Shown one piece after another: positions 34,896 through 44,455 of a stretch of DNA of 64,000 nt. A program made the position numbers and the translations under genes. Each line of letters begins with the position of its first letter. The first letter of the stretch is position 1. The notes beneath the pieces were generated by a model. That model saw only the letters and a program-made list of their open reading frames with translations, made no database searches and had not been told where the DNA came from. Source of the stretch: Palsa-461 sp040414865 (GTDB lineage Bacteria > Actinomycetota > Acidimicrobiia > Acidimicrobiales > RAAP-2); NCBI GenBank assembly GCA_040414865.1, contig JBEDUR010000020.1:1-64000 (forward strand), written 5' to 3'.

Positions 34896-34952
34896 CCCTC
34901 CCGGGCTGCCCGTCGGTCCACTCGTCTGGATCAGACGGAACGCCCGGGAGGG
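34896..34952 (+). terminator. Terminator-like structure of binding-protein gene 4
   Basis: Outer 11-bp stem CCCTCCCGGGC / GCCCGGGAGGG enclosing 35 nt that hold a second small hairpin (GTCTGGATCAGAC). It lies 25 nt after the stop codon, the same distance as in the other array genes. There is no clear U-tract. Confidence 0.6.
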
Positions 34953-35052
34953 CAGCCGTTGTGATGCTCGTCGGTTTGAGACCACCGCCTCGGCGGGTCC
35001 TCCCTCCGATAGGGCGTCCGGCTAAGTGTGCCGCCCGTTCAGAGGTCAACGA

Positions 35053-35709
35053 TCACTTCTCGGGCTGACGCGGTGCCTGAGCCCAAAGCACGAGGTCGGT
35101 TCCTGGCTCGGCCACATCGCTAGCCCCCTGTCGCCGGGTCATGCGCAGCACATCCAAACTCTCAACGGCCATCAGCAAGTCGTCTTCCCGGTACAGGCGC
35201 GAGGCGTCAGGAGGCCCGGCCACTCCGAACGACGAGATGTGGTGGCCGACCACGAAAAGGTGTCCGCCAGGTGACACGACTCTGGCCCCGGCCGCAATCA
35301 TTTGGACCCGCAGCTGCGAAGGAGGATGGACGTAGGCGAGAACGACCAGGTCGAATGTGTTCTGTCTCGCCTTGACAGAGTCCAGATAGCGAACCACATC
35401 GTCATGTGCCTCGTCGACCACCAGACCATCGGCTGCAGCAAGGCGATTGAGGCGTTCCAGAGCCACACCCGACGCGTCGACCGCAACCACATGCCATCCC
35501 TTGCTGGCCAGCCACAAGCTGTTACGACCTTCCCCGGCTCCAAGATCGACGGCGTTGCCGGGCGTGAGCGGTGACACGAGCTCGACCAGGGTCTCGTCGG
35601 GCTCGGCCCGAAACACGCGCTCGACCGACCGAAAGCGGCGATCCCACTCCTCTGCCAGCTGCAAGAACGCTTGGTCGCTATCGCCGGGCGTCCCTGAGTC
35701 CTCGGTCAC
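35053..35709 (-). CDS. Class I SAM-dependent methyltransferase
   Basis: A 218-residue methyltransferase with motif I AVDLGAGEGRNSLWLA (DLGAGEGRN 55-63), the acidic motif II VVAVDASGVAL, and FDLVVLAYVHPP as motif IV. The pattern DLGAGEGRN...A..G..V.AVD.S resembles the small TehB/thiopurine-type methyltransferases used for detoxification. The start is a GTG at 35709. It is convergent with binding-protein gene 4 and divergent from the ABC pair. Substrate unknown. Confidence 0.75.
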   Translation of the reverse strand: MTEDSGTPGDSDQAFLQLAEEWDRRFRSVERVFRAEPDETLVELVSPLTPGNAVDLGAGEGRNSLWLASKGWHVVAVDASGVALERLNRLAAADGLVVDEAHDDVVRYLDSVKARQNTFDLVVLAYVHPPSQLRVQMIAAGARVVSPGGHLFVVGHHISSFGVAGPPDASRLYREDDLLMAVESLDVLRMTRRQGASDVAEPGTDLVLWAQAPRQPEK

Positions 35710-36077
35710 GAGGCAGGCTCCTTCGGCTGTCGGTGGTCACAACCAACGAAGGCACTCTAGGGGGGCGCGAAGGCTTGACCCACGCCGGAGGATCAGACTC
35801 TCGATGTTCGAGATCGCCCGAGAACTCCTTCAAGATCCGCGGCTTCACGGTCCCTGCTCGAGGGGCCTGCGCAGAGCTGGAGGCTTCGACCGGGACCGTC
35901 CTGTCAGGGAACAGGGCCGACACGGCACGGCGTCGATTACGCCCCGGCTGGAGATCGTCGGGACTCTTCTTCGCAGACGAACAGGCCCGACGCGGCATGC
36001 CAGAACTTGAGGCCAACTCCACGGCCAGGAGGTCATGACCTCCGAGCTCGTCGACCCGGTGCCCTATCTTGACTCCA
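35710..36077. other. Divergent intergenic stretch
   Basis: About 370 bp between the minus-strand methyltransferase and the plus-strand ABC ATPase gene. No gene and no clear inverted repeat seen. It must hold both promoters. Confidence 0.4.
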
Positions 36078-36977
36078 GTGGGCGACTCGCTCGAGCTCGA
36101 TGGACTTTGCCGGCGCTACGGGTCGATCGTCGCCCTCGACCGCCTCTCCTTTTCAGTGCCTTCCGGAGAGGTGGTCGGCTTCCTCGGCCCGAACGGTGCC
36201 GGGAAGACGACAACCATGCGGGCCATCTTCGGCCTCACCGACCTCGATGCCGGCTCGGTGCGCTGGCGAGACCGGCCGGTCGGGCCTGAAGACCGCCGCC
36301 GGTTCGGCTACATGCCCGAAGAGCGCGGCCTCTACCCGAACATGCTCGTCGGTGAGCAGATCGAGTACCTCGGATGTCTGCATGGCATGACTCGCTCCGA
36401 CGCATCCGGCTCGTGCCGCCGCTGGCTCGAGCGGCTCGACATCGCCGACCGGGCCACGAGCAAGGTGGAGTCGCTCTCGCACGGCAACCAGCAACGCGTG
36501 CAGTTGGCCGCGGCGTTGGTGCACGACCCCGAGCTCCTCGTACTTGACGAGCCCCTGGCGGGCCTTGACCCATCAGGTATCGACGCCATCGGGGACGTCC
36601 TGGTCGAGCAAGCCCGCTCAGGCCGCTGCGTCTTGTTCTCGAGCCACCAGCTCGATCTGGTCGAGCACCTCTGTGAAGGAGTTGTCATCATCGACCACGG
36701 GCGTTTGGTGGTCGCCGGGGGCGTCGACGAGCTGGCCACGAGCGGACCTCGCCGACTGGCCGTCCGGGTGGAAGGCGACCGCAACGGCGAATGGGCGAAG
36801 AAGGTCTCCGGGGTTCGCATCTCGGAGATGCGTGGCGGCGAGGTCCGGATGGTCCTCGACGACTCGACTGACAGCGATACCGTCCTCTCTGCGGCTCGAG
36901 CGGCCGGCCACGTGACCGAATTCGTCTTCGAGCGGCGCCGTTTGTCCGAGGTCTTCCGGGAGGCCACGGCGTCATGA
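36078..36977 (+). CDS. NatA-like ABC transporter ATP-binding protein
   Basis: A 299-residue ABC ATPase: Walker A GPNGAGKTT (37-45), then the YMPEERGLYPNM region typical of the NatA/CcmA-like group, signature LSHGNQQRVQLAAAL, Walker B LLVLDEPLAGLDP and switch His in SSHQLDLVEHLC. The C-terminal 80 residues match the DUF4162-type extension of these ATPases. GTG at 36078 is the likely start. Its stop overlaps the permease start (ATGA), so it is one two-gene exporter operon. Confidence 0.9.
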   Translation: MGDSLELDGLCRRYGSIVALDRLSFSVPSGEVVGFLGPNGAGKTTTMRAIFGLTDLDAGSVRWRDRPVGPEDRRRFGYMPEERGLYPNMLVGEQIEYLGCLHGMTRSDASGSCRRWLERLDIADRATSKVESLSHGNQQRVQLAAALVHDPELLVLDEPLAGLDPSGIDAIGDVLVEQARSGRCVLFSSHQLDLVEHLCEGVVIIDHGRLVVAGGVDELATSGPRRLAVRVEGDRNGEWAKKVSGVRISEMRGGEVRMVLDDSTDSDTVLSAARAAGHVTEFVFERRRLSEVFREATAS

Positions 36978-38260
36978 GGGTGGTGCCCTATGTCGTCGCC
37001 GCCGTTCTTGTCGTTGCGGTCGTCCTCCGTCGGCGTTTGCGACGGCCGGCCGCTGACCGCCCGGCACCCCGGCGCGACTCGAGGCCGCTCCTCGGCCACA
37101 CCGGGATGGTGGCCCGACGCGAGGTGCGCGAGCGGATTCGCGGTCGGTTCTTCCGGGTGATCACGTTGGTTCTTCTGGCCGTGGTGGCCGCCGCCGTGGT
37201 GATCCCGACGATCCACTCGAACTCGAAGAGCTCGCAAACCGTCGGCGCAGTCGATCCGCTGACACCGCAGCTGCACCAGGTGGTCGACCGTGCGGCCGCC
37301 AGTCAGTCGGTCCCCGTCCACCTCGTCGAGGTACCGAGCACGGCTCAGTTGCATTCGGAGCTTCGCTCCGGGAGCATCGACGTCGGCATCGACGGGCCGT
37401 CGATCCTCCTCAACCAGCCGATCGCGAAGAGCAGTTCGGCCGCCGCCCAGCTGGCGCTCTCGCTCGCGCAGATCCTCGGCGCGAATCGGGCCATCGAGGC
37501 TGCCGGGCTGACGGCGAGCCAGGCAACGACGCTCGCCCATGCCCAACCTCTGCCGATCCACAGCCTCCAGCCCGCGTCTCACAGGAGCACCGCCCAATCG
37601 ACGTCGGTCATCGGAGTGATCCTGGTGTTCGTGATGCTGACTCAGTACCTCACCTGGACCCTGATGGGAGTCATGGAGGAGAAGGCCAGCCGGGTGGTGG
37701 AAGTCCTTCTGGCCACGGTCCGACCGATCGAGCTTCTCGGAGGCAAGCTCTTGGGCATCGGTTTGGTCGCGCTCGTGCAGGCCGGCCTGGTGGTGGCGTT
37801 CGCCCTCATCCTGGCCAAGGCGGTCGGGTCCGACTTGCTCCACGGCACCGCGCCGCTGGTGGTCGTAGCCACCCTCGTCTGGCTGGTCCTGGGCTATATC
37901 TTCTACAGCTGGGTGTACGCCGCCGCCGGCTCGCTGGCTGAGCGCCAGGATCAGGTGCAGAGCCTGGCGCTCCCGCTGAGTGTGCCGATGATCGTCGGCT
38001 ACGTCCTCGCGCTGACCGTCGCCGGAAGCGGCAACGCTTCAGTGTTCTTCAAAGTGCTGGCCTTCCTCCCCCCAACGGCCCCCTTTGCCATGCCGGTCCT
38101 GGTCGCCCTGGGGGCGACCCAATGGTGGGGGTTCGCGATTTCGGTTGCGGTCACCATCGCCAGTACGTTCGTGGTCGCCCGGGTCGCCGCCGCCGTCTAC
38201 CGCCGGGCCGTGCTCCGCACGGGCGGGAGGGTCCGGCTGCGTGCGGTGCTGTCCCGCTGA
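36974..38260 (+). CDS. NatB-like ABC-2 permease
   Basis: A 428-residue ABC-2 family permease. One helix is near the N-terminus (about residues 1-16), followed by a second at about 58-78 and an extracytoplasmic domain of about 130 residues. Five or more helices follow from about residue 215 (SVIGVILVFVMLTQYLTWTL; MEEKASRVVEVLLATVRPIE, the conserved cytoplasmic loop of this family). NatAB-type systems export sodium or act in drug and stress resistance. It is translationally coupled to the upstream ATPase gene. Confidence 0.85.
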   Translation: MRVVPYVVAAVLVVAVVLRRRLRRPAADRPAPRRDSRPLLGHTGMVARREVRERIRGRFFRVITLVLLAVVAAAVVIPTIHSNSKSSQTVGAVDPLTPQLHQVVDRAAASQSVPVHLVEVPSTAQLHSELRSGSIDVGIDGPSILLNQPIAKSSSAAAQLALSLAQILGANRAIEAAGLTASQATTLAHAQPLPIHSLQPASHRSTAQSTSVIGVILVFVMLTQYLTWTLMGVMEEKASRVVEVLLATVRPIELLGGKLLGIGLVALVQAGLVVAFALILAKAVGSDLLHGTAPLVVVATLVWLVLGYIFYSWVYAAAGSLAERQDQVQSLALPLSVPMIVGYVLALTVAGSGNASVFFKVLAFLPPTAPFAMPVLVALGATQWWGFAISVAVTIASTFVVARVAAAVYRRAVLRTGGRVRLRAVLSR

Positions 38261-38342
38261 ACCCTCTCGGGGGTGACGTCTCCTCCCCCACCGGCGAATT
38301 CCACGCCGCGCGGACTTGGCCCAAGACCTTTCGGCATAGCTC

Positions 38343-39002
38343 TCAGCGCCAGATCGCTCCTCGCTGCCCAACGCCCGGCGGGACGGACTCCCCCCGGCCC
38401 GAGCCGATCCGATGGGCAGACCAGGCCACGATTCCGGCATCGAGGACGTCAGCGACCCCGGCTACGCCGGCCACACCAAGGTCGTCAGGCATGTCGATCC
38501 CGGAGCGCCTGAGGATCTGCCTCCGCTTCTCGACACCGTTCCAGCAGGTCTTCGGCCATGCCAGGTGGTCCCCGCCGTTGGCACAGACGAACGACACCTC
38601 GGGATGCACCTCATAGAGGCGGCCGTCGATTTCGGCCAGCGCCTGGACCTCGAGGATCGCCCGGCGAAGGGCAAAGGCCTGTGCCGAGATCCTGCCCCGC
38701 CCAGATGGGGCCAGCCGATTTGCCTCAGCCAGCGACTCTGCCTCCACCATTTCTTGCGGCGGGGTGAGGAAGACGGACGACCGCCGGGGTCCGACGTACG
38801 CCCGGGCCAATAGATCGGAGGGCCGGCGTTCGCCCAGCCCTGGAAGACCGATGGGCATGTCGACCCCGATGGCCGCCGCCTCCGGCAGACGATTCACGGC
38901 ATCGCTCAGGGTCGGGGCAACGAAGGCCGAGTCGAACCGGCCGTCGACGAGGACGACGACGACCCATCGTCCTTTCCAGACATCCGCCCCGCCAACCTGC
39001 AT
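38343..39002 (-). CDS. DUF429 family protein (RNase H-like predicted nuclease)
   Basis: A 219-residue protein with GADVWKGRWVVVVLVDGRFD at the N-terminus, AAIGVDMPIGLPG (the acidic residue of the predicted active site), RRSSVFLTPP, and LYEVHPEVSFVCANGG (the conserved E-x-HPE motif). These define DUF429, which has an RNase H-like fold and conserved acidic residues but no assigned activity. The start is set at MQVGGADVW; upstream in-frame sequence looks non-coding. Convergent with the ABC permease gene. Confidence 0.8.
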   Translation of the reverse strand: MQVGGADVWKGRWVVVVLVDGRFDSAFVAPTLSDAVNRLPEAAAIGVDMPIGLPGLGERRPSDLLARAYVGPRRSSVFLTPPQEMVEAESLAEANRLAPSGRGRISAQAFALRRAILEVQALAEIDGRLYEVHPEVSFVCANGGDHLAWPKTCWNGVEKRRQILRRSGIDMPDDLGVAGVAGVADVLDAGIVAWSAHRIGSGRGESVPPGVGQRGAIWR

Positions 39003-39622
39003 CAACGCGCTGGCCCGCGGATGCTCAACGGTGGCCGGCGGGATCGTCCACCGGTCGCATCCTGGAGGGTCCTCACCACCACAGGCATGGCGGGCGACCG
39101 GCGATCGAGTCCCCGGAGCAGCCCACTGGTGAGGTTGGAGCAAAGGAGTCCGGATAGTTCAGCATCGGTTCAGGGGCCCCTCAGCCGGTCGTTGTGCCCG
39201 ATGATGGCGAAGGCGTGTCCGGGTGGGCGAGGAGATCCCGCCCTGCGGAGACCACAGTTGTTGCCCGCCGATGCCGACAAGTGGCGAGTCGCGGCCGAGG
39301 TTGGTCTTTGACCAGGACCGCCCCGGCGGCCACCGGGACGAGCCCGGGCAGATCCGCCCAGGCCCTGTCTCCGGGCCCGGACCCCATTGGCGGAGGCCCA
39401 AGGACCACTGTGCGAACGCTGTTTGCTTCAGGCTGCCTTCGGTGAAAGTCGCCATCTTGCCTCGGCCCGACCAGGGGGGCCGGACCACTCGGAGCGGCCC
39501 AATCTCCTGATCGTTCGGCATTTTGTCCTTTTCGGAGGGGTTTAGCCGATTGCTAGGCACCTTTAACGAAACCCTTATCTCCCACTGGTTAAGTGAGATG
39601 CAGGTCAGAAGGGAATACCAGC
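39003..39622. other. Intergenic region before the HtrA-type protease
   Basis: About 620 bp. I recognise no gene. A minus-strand open segment at 39181-39408 has some coding-like composition but no domain. The stretch 39500-39600 is locally AT-richer (ATTTTGTCCTTTTCGG, CCTTTAACGAAACCCTTATC) and is the probable promoter region of the protease gene. Confidence 0.4.
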
Positions 39623-41020
39623 ATGGATGACAACGAAGGCGACATGAGCCAGAACCCCGGGTCGGGCGACGCGGCCCCGCAGGACCCCACCGAGCCGACC
39701 CCGCGGCACTGGTGGGAGCCCCAGGGGCCGAGCGAGTCGGAGAACTCCCCTGGTGGTTCCGGTCCACCGCCGCCCCCGCCTACGGGTGAATGGCCGACGA
39801 GCTGGCCCCCTCCCGCAGCCACCCAATGGGCGCCTCCGCGCTACGGACCCCCTCGGAGCACCCGATCGGTGGCCGCGCCGATCGCTCTGGTGCTCGCAGC
39901 CCTGGTGTTGCTGGCGGCTGGCGTGATCATTGGCCACAACGCGTGGACCAACAACGTCCGGTCAAGCTTCACTCCGGCCCCCGCCACACCGAGCTCACCG
40001 CCTCAGTCCGGAACCACCTCGGGCGGACCAGCCAACGCGGCAGCGCTTGCCGCCAAGGTCAGCCCCGGGCTGGTCGACGTCAACACCACTCTCAGCTACC
40101 AGCAGGACCAGGGGGCCGGGACCGGCATGGTGCTCACCCCCAACGGGGAGGTGTTGACCAATAACCACGTCATCGAGGGAGCGACGAGCATCTCGGTGAC
40201 TGACGTCGGGAACCAGCACACCTATCAGGCAATGGTGGTGGGTTACGACGTCACCGCCGATGTCGCCGTACTCCAGCTCCAGGGAGCTTCCGACCTGCAG
40301 ACTGTCTCGCTCGGCAACTCGGCCAACGTGACGGTCGGTGACAAAGTCCTCGGGATCGGAAATGCCGAGGGTCGCGGAGGCACCCCGAGCTATGCGGTCG
40401 GAAGCGTCACCGCGCTCAACCAGACCATCACCGCCAGCGACAGCCTCACCGGCGCACGCCAGCTCAGCGGCCTCATGGAGTCGAGCACCTACATTCAGCC
40501 CGGAGACTCGGGCGGTCCGGTTGTGGACCAGACCGGCCAGGTGATCGGTATGGACACGGCTGCCTCTGCGGGTCAGGGCGGATTCCAGTCCGGTGGGAGC
40601 CCGAGCTACTCAATTCCTATTGACCGGGCGGAGGCCGTGGCCAAGCAGATCGAGTCCGGTCAGGCCTCGAACGCCGTCCACATCGGTCCGACGGCGTTCC
40701 TGGGTGTCCAGGTGGTGTCGGCCGGGAGCGGCATCGGCGGGAGCGGCATCGGCGGCCTTGGTCCGCAGGGCCCCCAGACACCGCAGGTCTCCGGTGCCGT
40801 CGTCGCCTCTGTCCTGGCCGGCGAGCCGGCCGCCCAGGCGGGCATCTCCGCCGGGGACGTGATCACCAAGGTCGGTTCCACGTCGGTCGACTCGCCGTCG
40901 GCCCTCACCGACGCATTGAACCCATACCGCCCGGGCACCAGCGTCCAGATCAGCTGGACCGACTCGTCGGGACAGTCCCACACGTCGAGCGTGCAGCTGG
41001 CAAGTGGACCTCCCCAGTAG
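39623..41020 (+). CDS. HtrA/DegP-like membrane-anchored serine protease with PDZ domain
   Basis: A 465-residue S1C-family protease. An acidic then proline-rich cytoplasmic N-terminus (about 1-80) leads to one membrane helix (about 83-105). A trypsin-like domain follows with catalytic His182 (TNNHVIEG), Asp213 (ADVAVLQL) and Ser296 (PGDSGGPVV), then a C-terminal PDZ domain (about 340-460: GAVVASVLAGEPAAQAGISA). The active site lies outside the membrane; the family degrades or refolds damaged envelope proteins. ATG at 39623 with AGAAGGGA upstream; an in-frame ATG at 39593 is possible. Confidence 0.9.
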   Translation: MDDNEGDMSQNPGSGDAAPQDPTEPTPRHWWEPQGPSESENSPGGSGPPPPPPTGEWPTSWPPPAATQWAPPRYGPPRSTRSVAAPIALVLAALVLLAAGVIIGHNAWTNNVRSSFTPAPATPSSPPQSGTTSGGPANAAALAAKVSPGLVDVNTTLSYQQDQGAGTGMVLTPNGEVLTNNHVIEGATSISVTDVGNQHTYQAMVVGYDVTADVAVLQLQGASDLQTVSLGNSANVTVGDKVLGIGNAEGRGGTPSYAVGSVTALNQTITASDSLTGARQLSGLMESSTYIQPGDSGGPVVDQTGQVIGMDTAASAGQGGFQSGGSPSYSIPIDRAEAVAKQIESGQASNAVHIGPTAFLGVQVVSAGSGIGGSGIGGLGPQGPQTPQVSGAVVASVLAGEPAAQAGISAGDVITKVGSTSVDSPSALTDALNPYRPGTSVQISWTDSSGQSHTSSVQLASGPPQ

Positions 41021-41092
41021 CCAACCTCGCCACTGGCAAGCGATGCGAACAACGCGATCACACGTAGAGCACACATCGAAGGAATCGGAGAA

Positions 41093-41782
41093 ATGAGCCA
41101 GCCACTACAAACGTTGACGTGCCCGTCCGGACACACCTTTCCCTACGAGCAGCTGACCGTCCGCGACGGGCTCTCGGTGTGCCCGATCTGCGACCGGGCG
41201 GAGTGGGCGAAGCCTCGCCCGATGTGGTCACCCCGGCTCCTGGCGAATCCGGTTGTCCTGGTGGCCTTTGCCGTCCTCGTGTTCGGCATCGAGGCAATGA
41301 GCGGAATCGGGATCGGTCTCGACTACCGGAACCTTCACGTTGCGGGGGCCGGCTGGCTGGTCGCGGGCTCGGCCGTCATCATCGCCGGTGTCATCGTGGT
41401 CATCGTTGGCCTGATGCGGCTGGCTGCCCGCCTGCGGTCAAGGCGTTGGGTCCGGACGATGCTCACCGTGCCACTCGCCATCGTTGCGCTGGGAACCGCT
41501 GTGGTCGCGGTCGGGGATCTGGCCGAGCTCGGGCTGAACATCGGCTTCGTCAACGCGTCGGATCCGGGAGCCGGGTGGCAGATCACCGCCCAGGTCTTCG
41601 ACATCCTGTTCTTCGCCGGATTGGCCGCCGCCATCGGATGGGCGGCCGCGCTCACCCGGCGGCCCGACCGGACCGAGCCCCAAGCACTCGCGCTGGCGGA
41701 CAATGCCAACCTCGACGCCACGGTCCCCGACGAGAGCCTTCGCCCGAGCGCTCCAGACGGCCTGCGCAGCGGTATGGTCTGA
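41093..41782 (+). CDS. Zinc-ribbon membrane protein of unknown function
   Basis: A 229-residue protein. An N-terminal CPSGHTFPYEQLTVRD then CPICD segment looks like a small zinc-binding ribbon (C-x2-H ... C-x2-C). Four hydrophobic segments follow (about 46-62, 78-105, 118-142, 160-183) and a polar tail. No named family. It lies 72 bp after the HtrA-type protease on the same strand, so a shared transcript and an envelope-stress role are possible but not shown. Confidence 0.65.
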   Translation: MSQPLQTLTCPSGHTFPYEQLTVRDGLSVCPICDRAEWAKPRPMWSPRLLANPVVLVAFAVLVFGIEAMSGIGIGLDYRNLHVAGAGWLVAGSAVIIAGVIVVIVGLMRLAARLRSRRWVRTMLTVPLAIVALGTAVVAVGDLAELGLNIGFVNASDPGAGWQITAQVFDILFFAGLAAAIGWAAALTRRPDRTEPQALALADNANLDATVPDESLRPSAPDGLRSGMV

Positions 41783-41990
41783 GCCGCCCCGGACTCGGTC
41801 TGGGCCGAGTCAATTCCACGTGCCTCGGCATCAAGCCCGGGCACCGGAGCACGGCCTGGATGGCACGGCCGCCCCGAGGCGGACTCCCGGGACCGAAGTA
41901 GTCTCACCGGGTCTTCGTCGAAGGAGCGCCGATGCCTGTGGTGGGCGTGAGGGAGGGTGGCCGGCTCCCGGTTGGCGGGCGAGTCAAGTG

Positions 41991-44450
41991 ATGACCGGGC
42001 CCGGAGAGACCGAAAGGCGCATCGAAAAGCTCCTCGGCCAGCTCACCCTGGAGGAGTCGATCCTGCTCGCCAGCGGCGTCGATACCTGGCACACCGCCGC
42101 CATCGATCGGCTGGGGATCCCAGCGATCAAGGTCACCGATGGTCCGAGCGGGGCCCGCGGGGCCACCTTCGGCTCGGTGACTTCGGCCAGCTTCCCGTGT
42201 GGGAGCGCGCTCGGCGCGACCTGGAACACTGAGCTCATCGCCGAGGTCGGTGAGACGATTGGGCTCGAGGCTCGCCGAAAGGGGGCGCGAGTCTTGCTCG
42301 GCCCAACGATCAACCTGTGCCGCCATCCGCTGGCCGGTCGGCACTTCGAGTGCTACAGCGAGGACCCGGTGCTCACCGCCCACCTGGCGGCGGCATACGT
42401 CCGCGGGGTCCAGTCACGGGGTGTGGCGGCGACTCCGAAGCATTTCGTGGCCAACGACAGCGAGCATCAGCGCCACGCCATCTCGTCTGATCTCTCCGAA
42501 CGTGCCCTGCGCGAGCTGTACCTCGTGCCCTTCGAGGCGGCAGTGCATGCCGGTGCGTGGGCGCTCATGGCCGCCTACAACCGGGTCAACGGCACCTACG
42601 CCGCCGAGCACCCATTGTTGGTCGACCTGCTGAAGGGCGAGTGGCGCTTCAGCGGCCTCGTGATGTCGGACTGGTGGGGCACGATGAGCACGGTGGGTTC
42701 GGCTCTCGGTGGGCTCGATCTCGAGATGCCGGGGCCACCAGCGCGTTTCGGATCGAACCTTGCCTCCGCCATCGAGGCCGGCGAAGTATCGGCCGGCGTG
42801 CTCGAGGACAAGAACCGGCGGCTGCTCCGACTGTTGACCCGGGTTGGAGCCCTGGACAACCCACCCGAGGTCGAGGAACAAGCCGTCGACGACCCGGAAG
42901 ATCGGACCCTCATCCGCCGGGCGGCTACCGAGTCGATGGTGCTCCTGCGCAACGACGGCATTCTGCCGCTCGAAGATCACCGGACACTGGCGCTTATCGG
43001 GCCCCTGGCCAGGCGACTGGCCACCCAGGGCGGCGGAAGCGCTTACGTCGAGCCGCACCGGACGGTCGACCTCTTGGCCGTGCTCGCTGAGCGGACGAAC
43101 GGGCACGTGCGTCACGCGCCCGGCTGCACCCTGCGGGACCGTCCCGCGATCATCGAAGAGGGCGTTCTTACCGAGGTGGACGGCGCCGAACGAGCCGGGC
43201 TCACCATCGAGTACCTCGACGGCCAGAGGGTGATGGCCAGCACCTACCGCCGGCGCCTCCAGCTCACTTGGTTGGGTGAGCCGGTTCCCGGGGTGGTCGA
43301 AGGAGCCTTCGCCATGCGTGCCAGCGCCACCTATGTCGCCGAGTCCTCCGGTGAGCACGTCTTCAGTGTCTCGAGCGTCGGCCCGGCCCGCCTGTGGATC
43401 GACGACACCTGCGTGGTCGACAACAGCGAACCCGAACCGGGACGCTCCTTCTACGGCTCCGGCAGCGCGGAGAGACGGGGCGAGATCACCCTCGAAGCGG
43501 GTCGGCGGTACGGGTTGCGGGTCGACTATCAGGCGCCCGGCTCCGGCGGTGTTCGGGGCGTGATGGCCAGCTGCCTCCCTCCCACCCCGCCAGACCTGCT
43601 CGAACAGGCGGTGGAGCTTGCCGCGGCCTCCGACGTGGCTGTGGTCGTCGTGGGCACCGGCCCCGAGCTGGACCGCGAGGGGGCGGACCGGCCAGACCTC
43701 CAACTGCCGGGGCGACAGGACGAGTTGGTCGCCCGGGTGGCGGTGGCCAACCCGAGGACGGTCGTGGTGGTCAATGCCGGGGCGCCGGTGACCATGCCGT
43801 GGGTCGACGACGTCGCCGCAATCGTGTGGGCCTGGCTCCCGGGCCAGCAGGCCGACGAGGCTATCGCCGACGTCCTGCTCGGCGACGCCGATCCGTCGGG
43901 GCGCCTCCCGGTGACCATCCCCCGCCGCCTCGAGGACTGCCCGGCCCACCTGCGCTATCCGGGCGAGGACCGCAGGCTGGTCTACGCCGAGGACGTCTTC
44001 ATGGGTTACCGCGGCTACGAACGCAGCGCCATCGACCCGCTCTTCGAGTTCGGGGGCGGCGGCTCGTACGCCACATTCTCCTTCGGAGACGCGTCGCTCG
44101 AGCGCGACGAGGACGGCTCGGTCGGGGTGACCCTCGAGGTGGCTAACTCGGGCACGCGGCGAGGAGCCGCCACCCCCCAGGTGTACATGGCCCCGCCGGC
44201 AACCTCACCCTGGCTCAGGCCGCCCCAAGAACTGCGCGGGTTTGCCAAGGTGTTTCTCGACCCCGGGGAGCGCCGTCAGGTGACGATCGACCTCGATCCA
44301 CGGGGCTTCACCGTGTGGAGCCCATCGGAGCACGCCTTCGTTGTCGATCCGGGAACCTACGAGGTGAGGATCGCGTCGTCGTCGAGGAACGTGCACCAGT
44401 GTCTTCCCCTTGAGGTTGGGCTCGAGGGCCAAGGACCGGAGGACCGGTAG
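41991..44450 (+). CDS. Glycoside hydrolase family 3 with inserted PA14 domain
   Basis: An 819-residue GH3 enzyme. The N-terminal barrel domain contains the nucleophile motif VMSDWWG (Asp227). The C-terminal alpha/beta domain includes LDREGADRPDLQLPGRQDEL and is interrupted by a PA14 sugar-binding module at about residues 400-540 (GEHVFSVSSVGPARLWIDDT). A fibronectin III-like domain closes the chain (about 700-810: YMAPPATSPWLRPPQELRGF). This order is typical of beta-glucosidases. No signal peptide, so probably intracellular. Start ATG at 41991. The hydrolase gene starts 6 bp after its stop. Confidence 0.9.
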   Translation: MTGPGETERRIEKLLGQLTLEESILLASGVDTWHTAAIDRLGIPAIKVTDGPSGARGATFGSVTSASFPCGSALGATWNTELIAEVGETIGLEARRKGARVLLGPTINLCRHPLAGRHFECYSEDPVLTAHLAAAYVRGVQSRGVAATPKHFVANDSEHQRHAISSDLSERALRELYLVPFEAAVHAGAWALMAAYNRVNGTYAAEHPLLVDLLKGEWRFSGLVMSDWWGTMSTVGSALGGLDLEMPGPPARFGSNLASAIEAGEVSAGVLEDKNRRLLRLLTRVGALDNPPEVEEQAVDDPEDRTLIRRAATESMVLLRNDGILPLEDHRTLALIGPLARRLATQGGGSAYVEPHRTVDLLAVLAERTNGHVRHAPGCTLRDRPAIIEEGVLTEVDGAERAGLTIEYLDGQRVMASTYRRRLQLTWLGEPVPGVVEGAFAMRASATYVAESSGEHVFSVSSVGPARLWIDDTCVVDNSEPEPGRSFYGSGSAERRGEITLEAGRRYGLRVDYQAPGSGGVRGVMASCLPPTPPDLLEQAVELAAASDVAVVVVGTGPELDREGADRPDLQLPGRQDELVARVAVANPRTVVVVNAGAPVTMPWVDDVAAIVWAWLPGQQADEAIADVLLGDADPSGRLPVTIPRRLEDCPAHLRYPGEDRRLVYAEDVFMGYRGYERSAIDPLFEFGGGGSYATFSFGDASLERDEDGSVGVTLEVANSGTRRGAATPQVYMAPPATSPWLRPPQELRGFAKVFLDPGERRQVTIDLDPRGFTVWSPSEHAFVVDPGTYEVRIASSSRNVHQCLPLEVGLEGQGPEDR

Positions 44451-44455
44451 TACCG

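Noticed and set aside
36332..37843. 503-codon minus-strand frame opposite the NatA/NatB-like genes
   Set aside because: It crosses two well-supported coupled genes and encodes no recognisable domain.
39159..39408. Possible small protein or Rieske-like remnant on the minus strand before the HtrA-type gene
   Set aside because: Only a short VPVAAGAVLVKDQ stretch looks family-like; the cysteine/histidine cluster motifs are absent in every frame.
39740..39800. Proline-codon low-complexity run
   Set aside because: It encodes the proline-rich cytoplasmic arm of the HtrA-type protease, which is normal for the family.
42414..43949. 511-codon minus-strand frame opposite the GH3 gene
   Set aside because: GC-rich antisense frame rich in His/Arg/Gly with no domain; the plus strand encodes a complete GH3 enzyme with all motifs.
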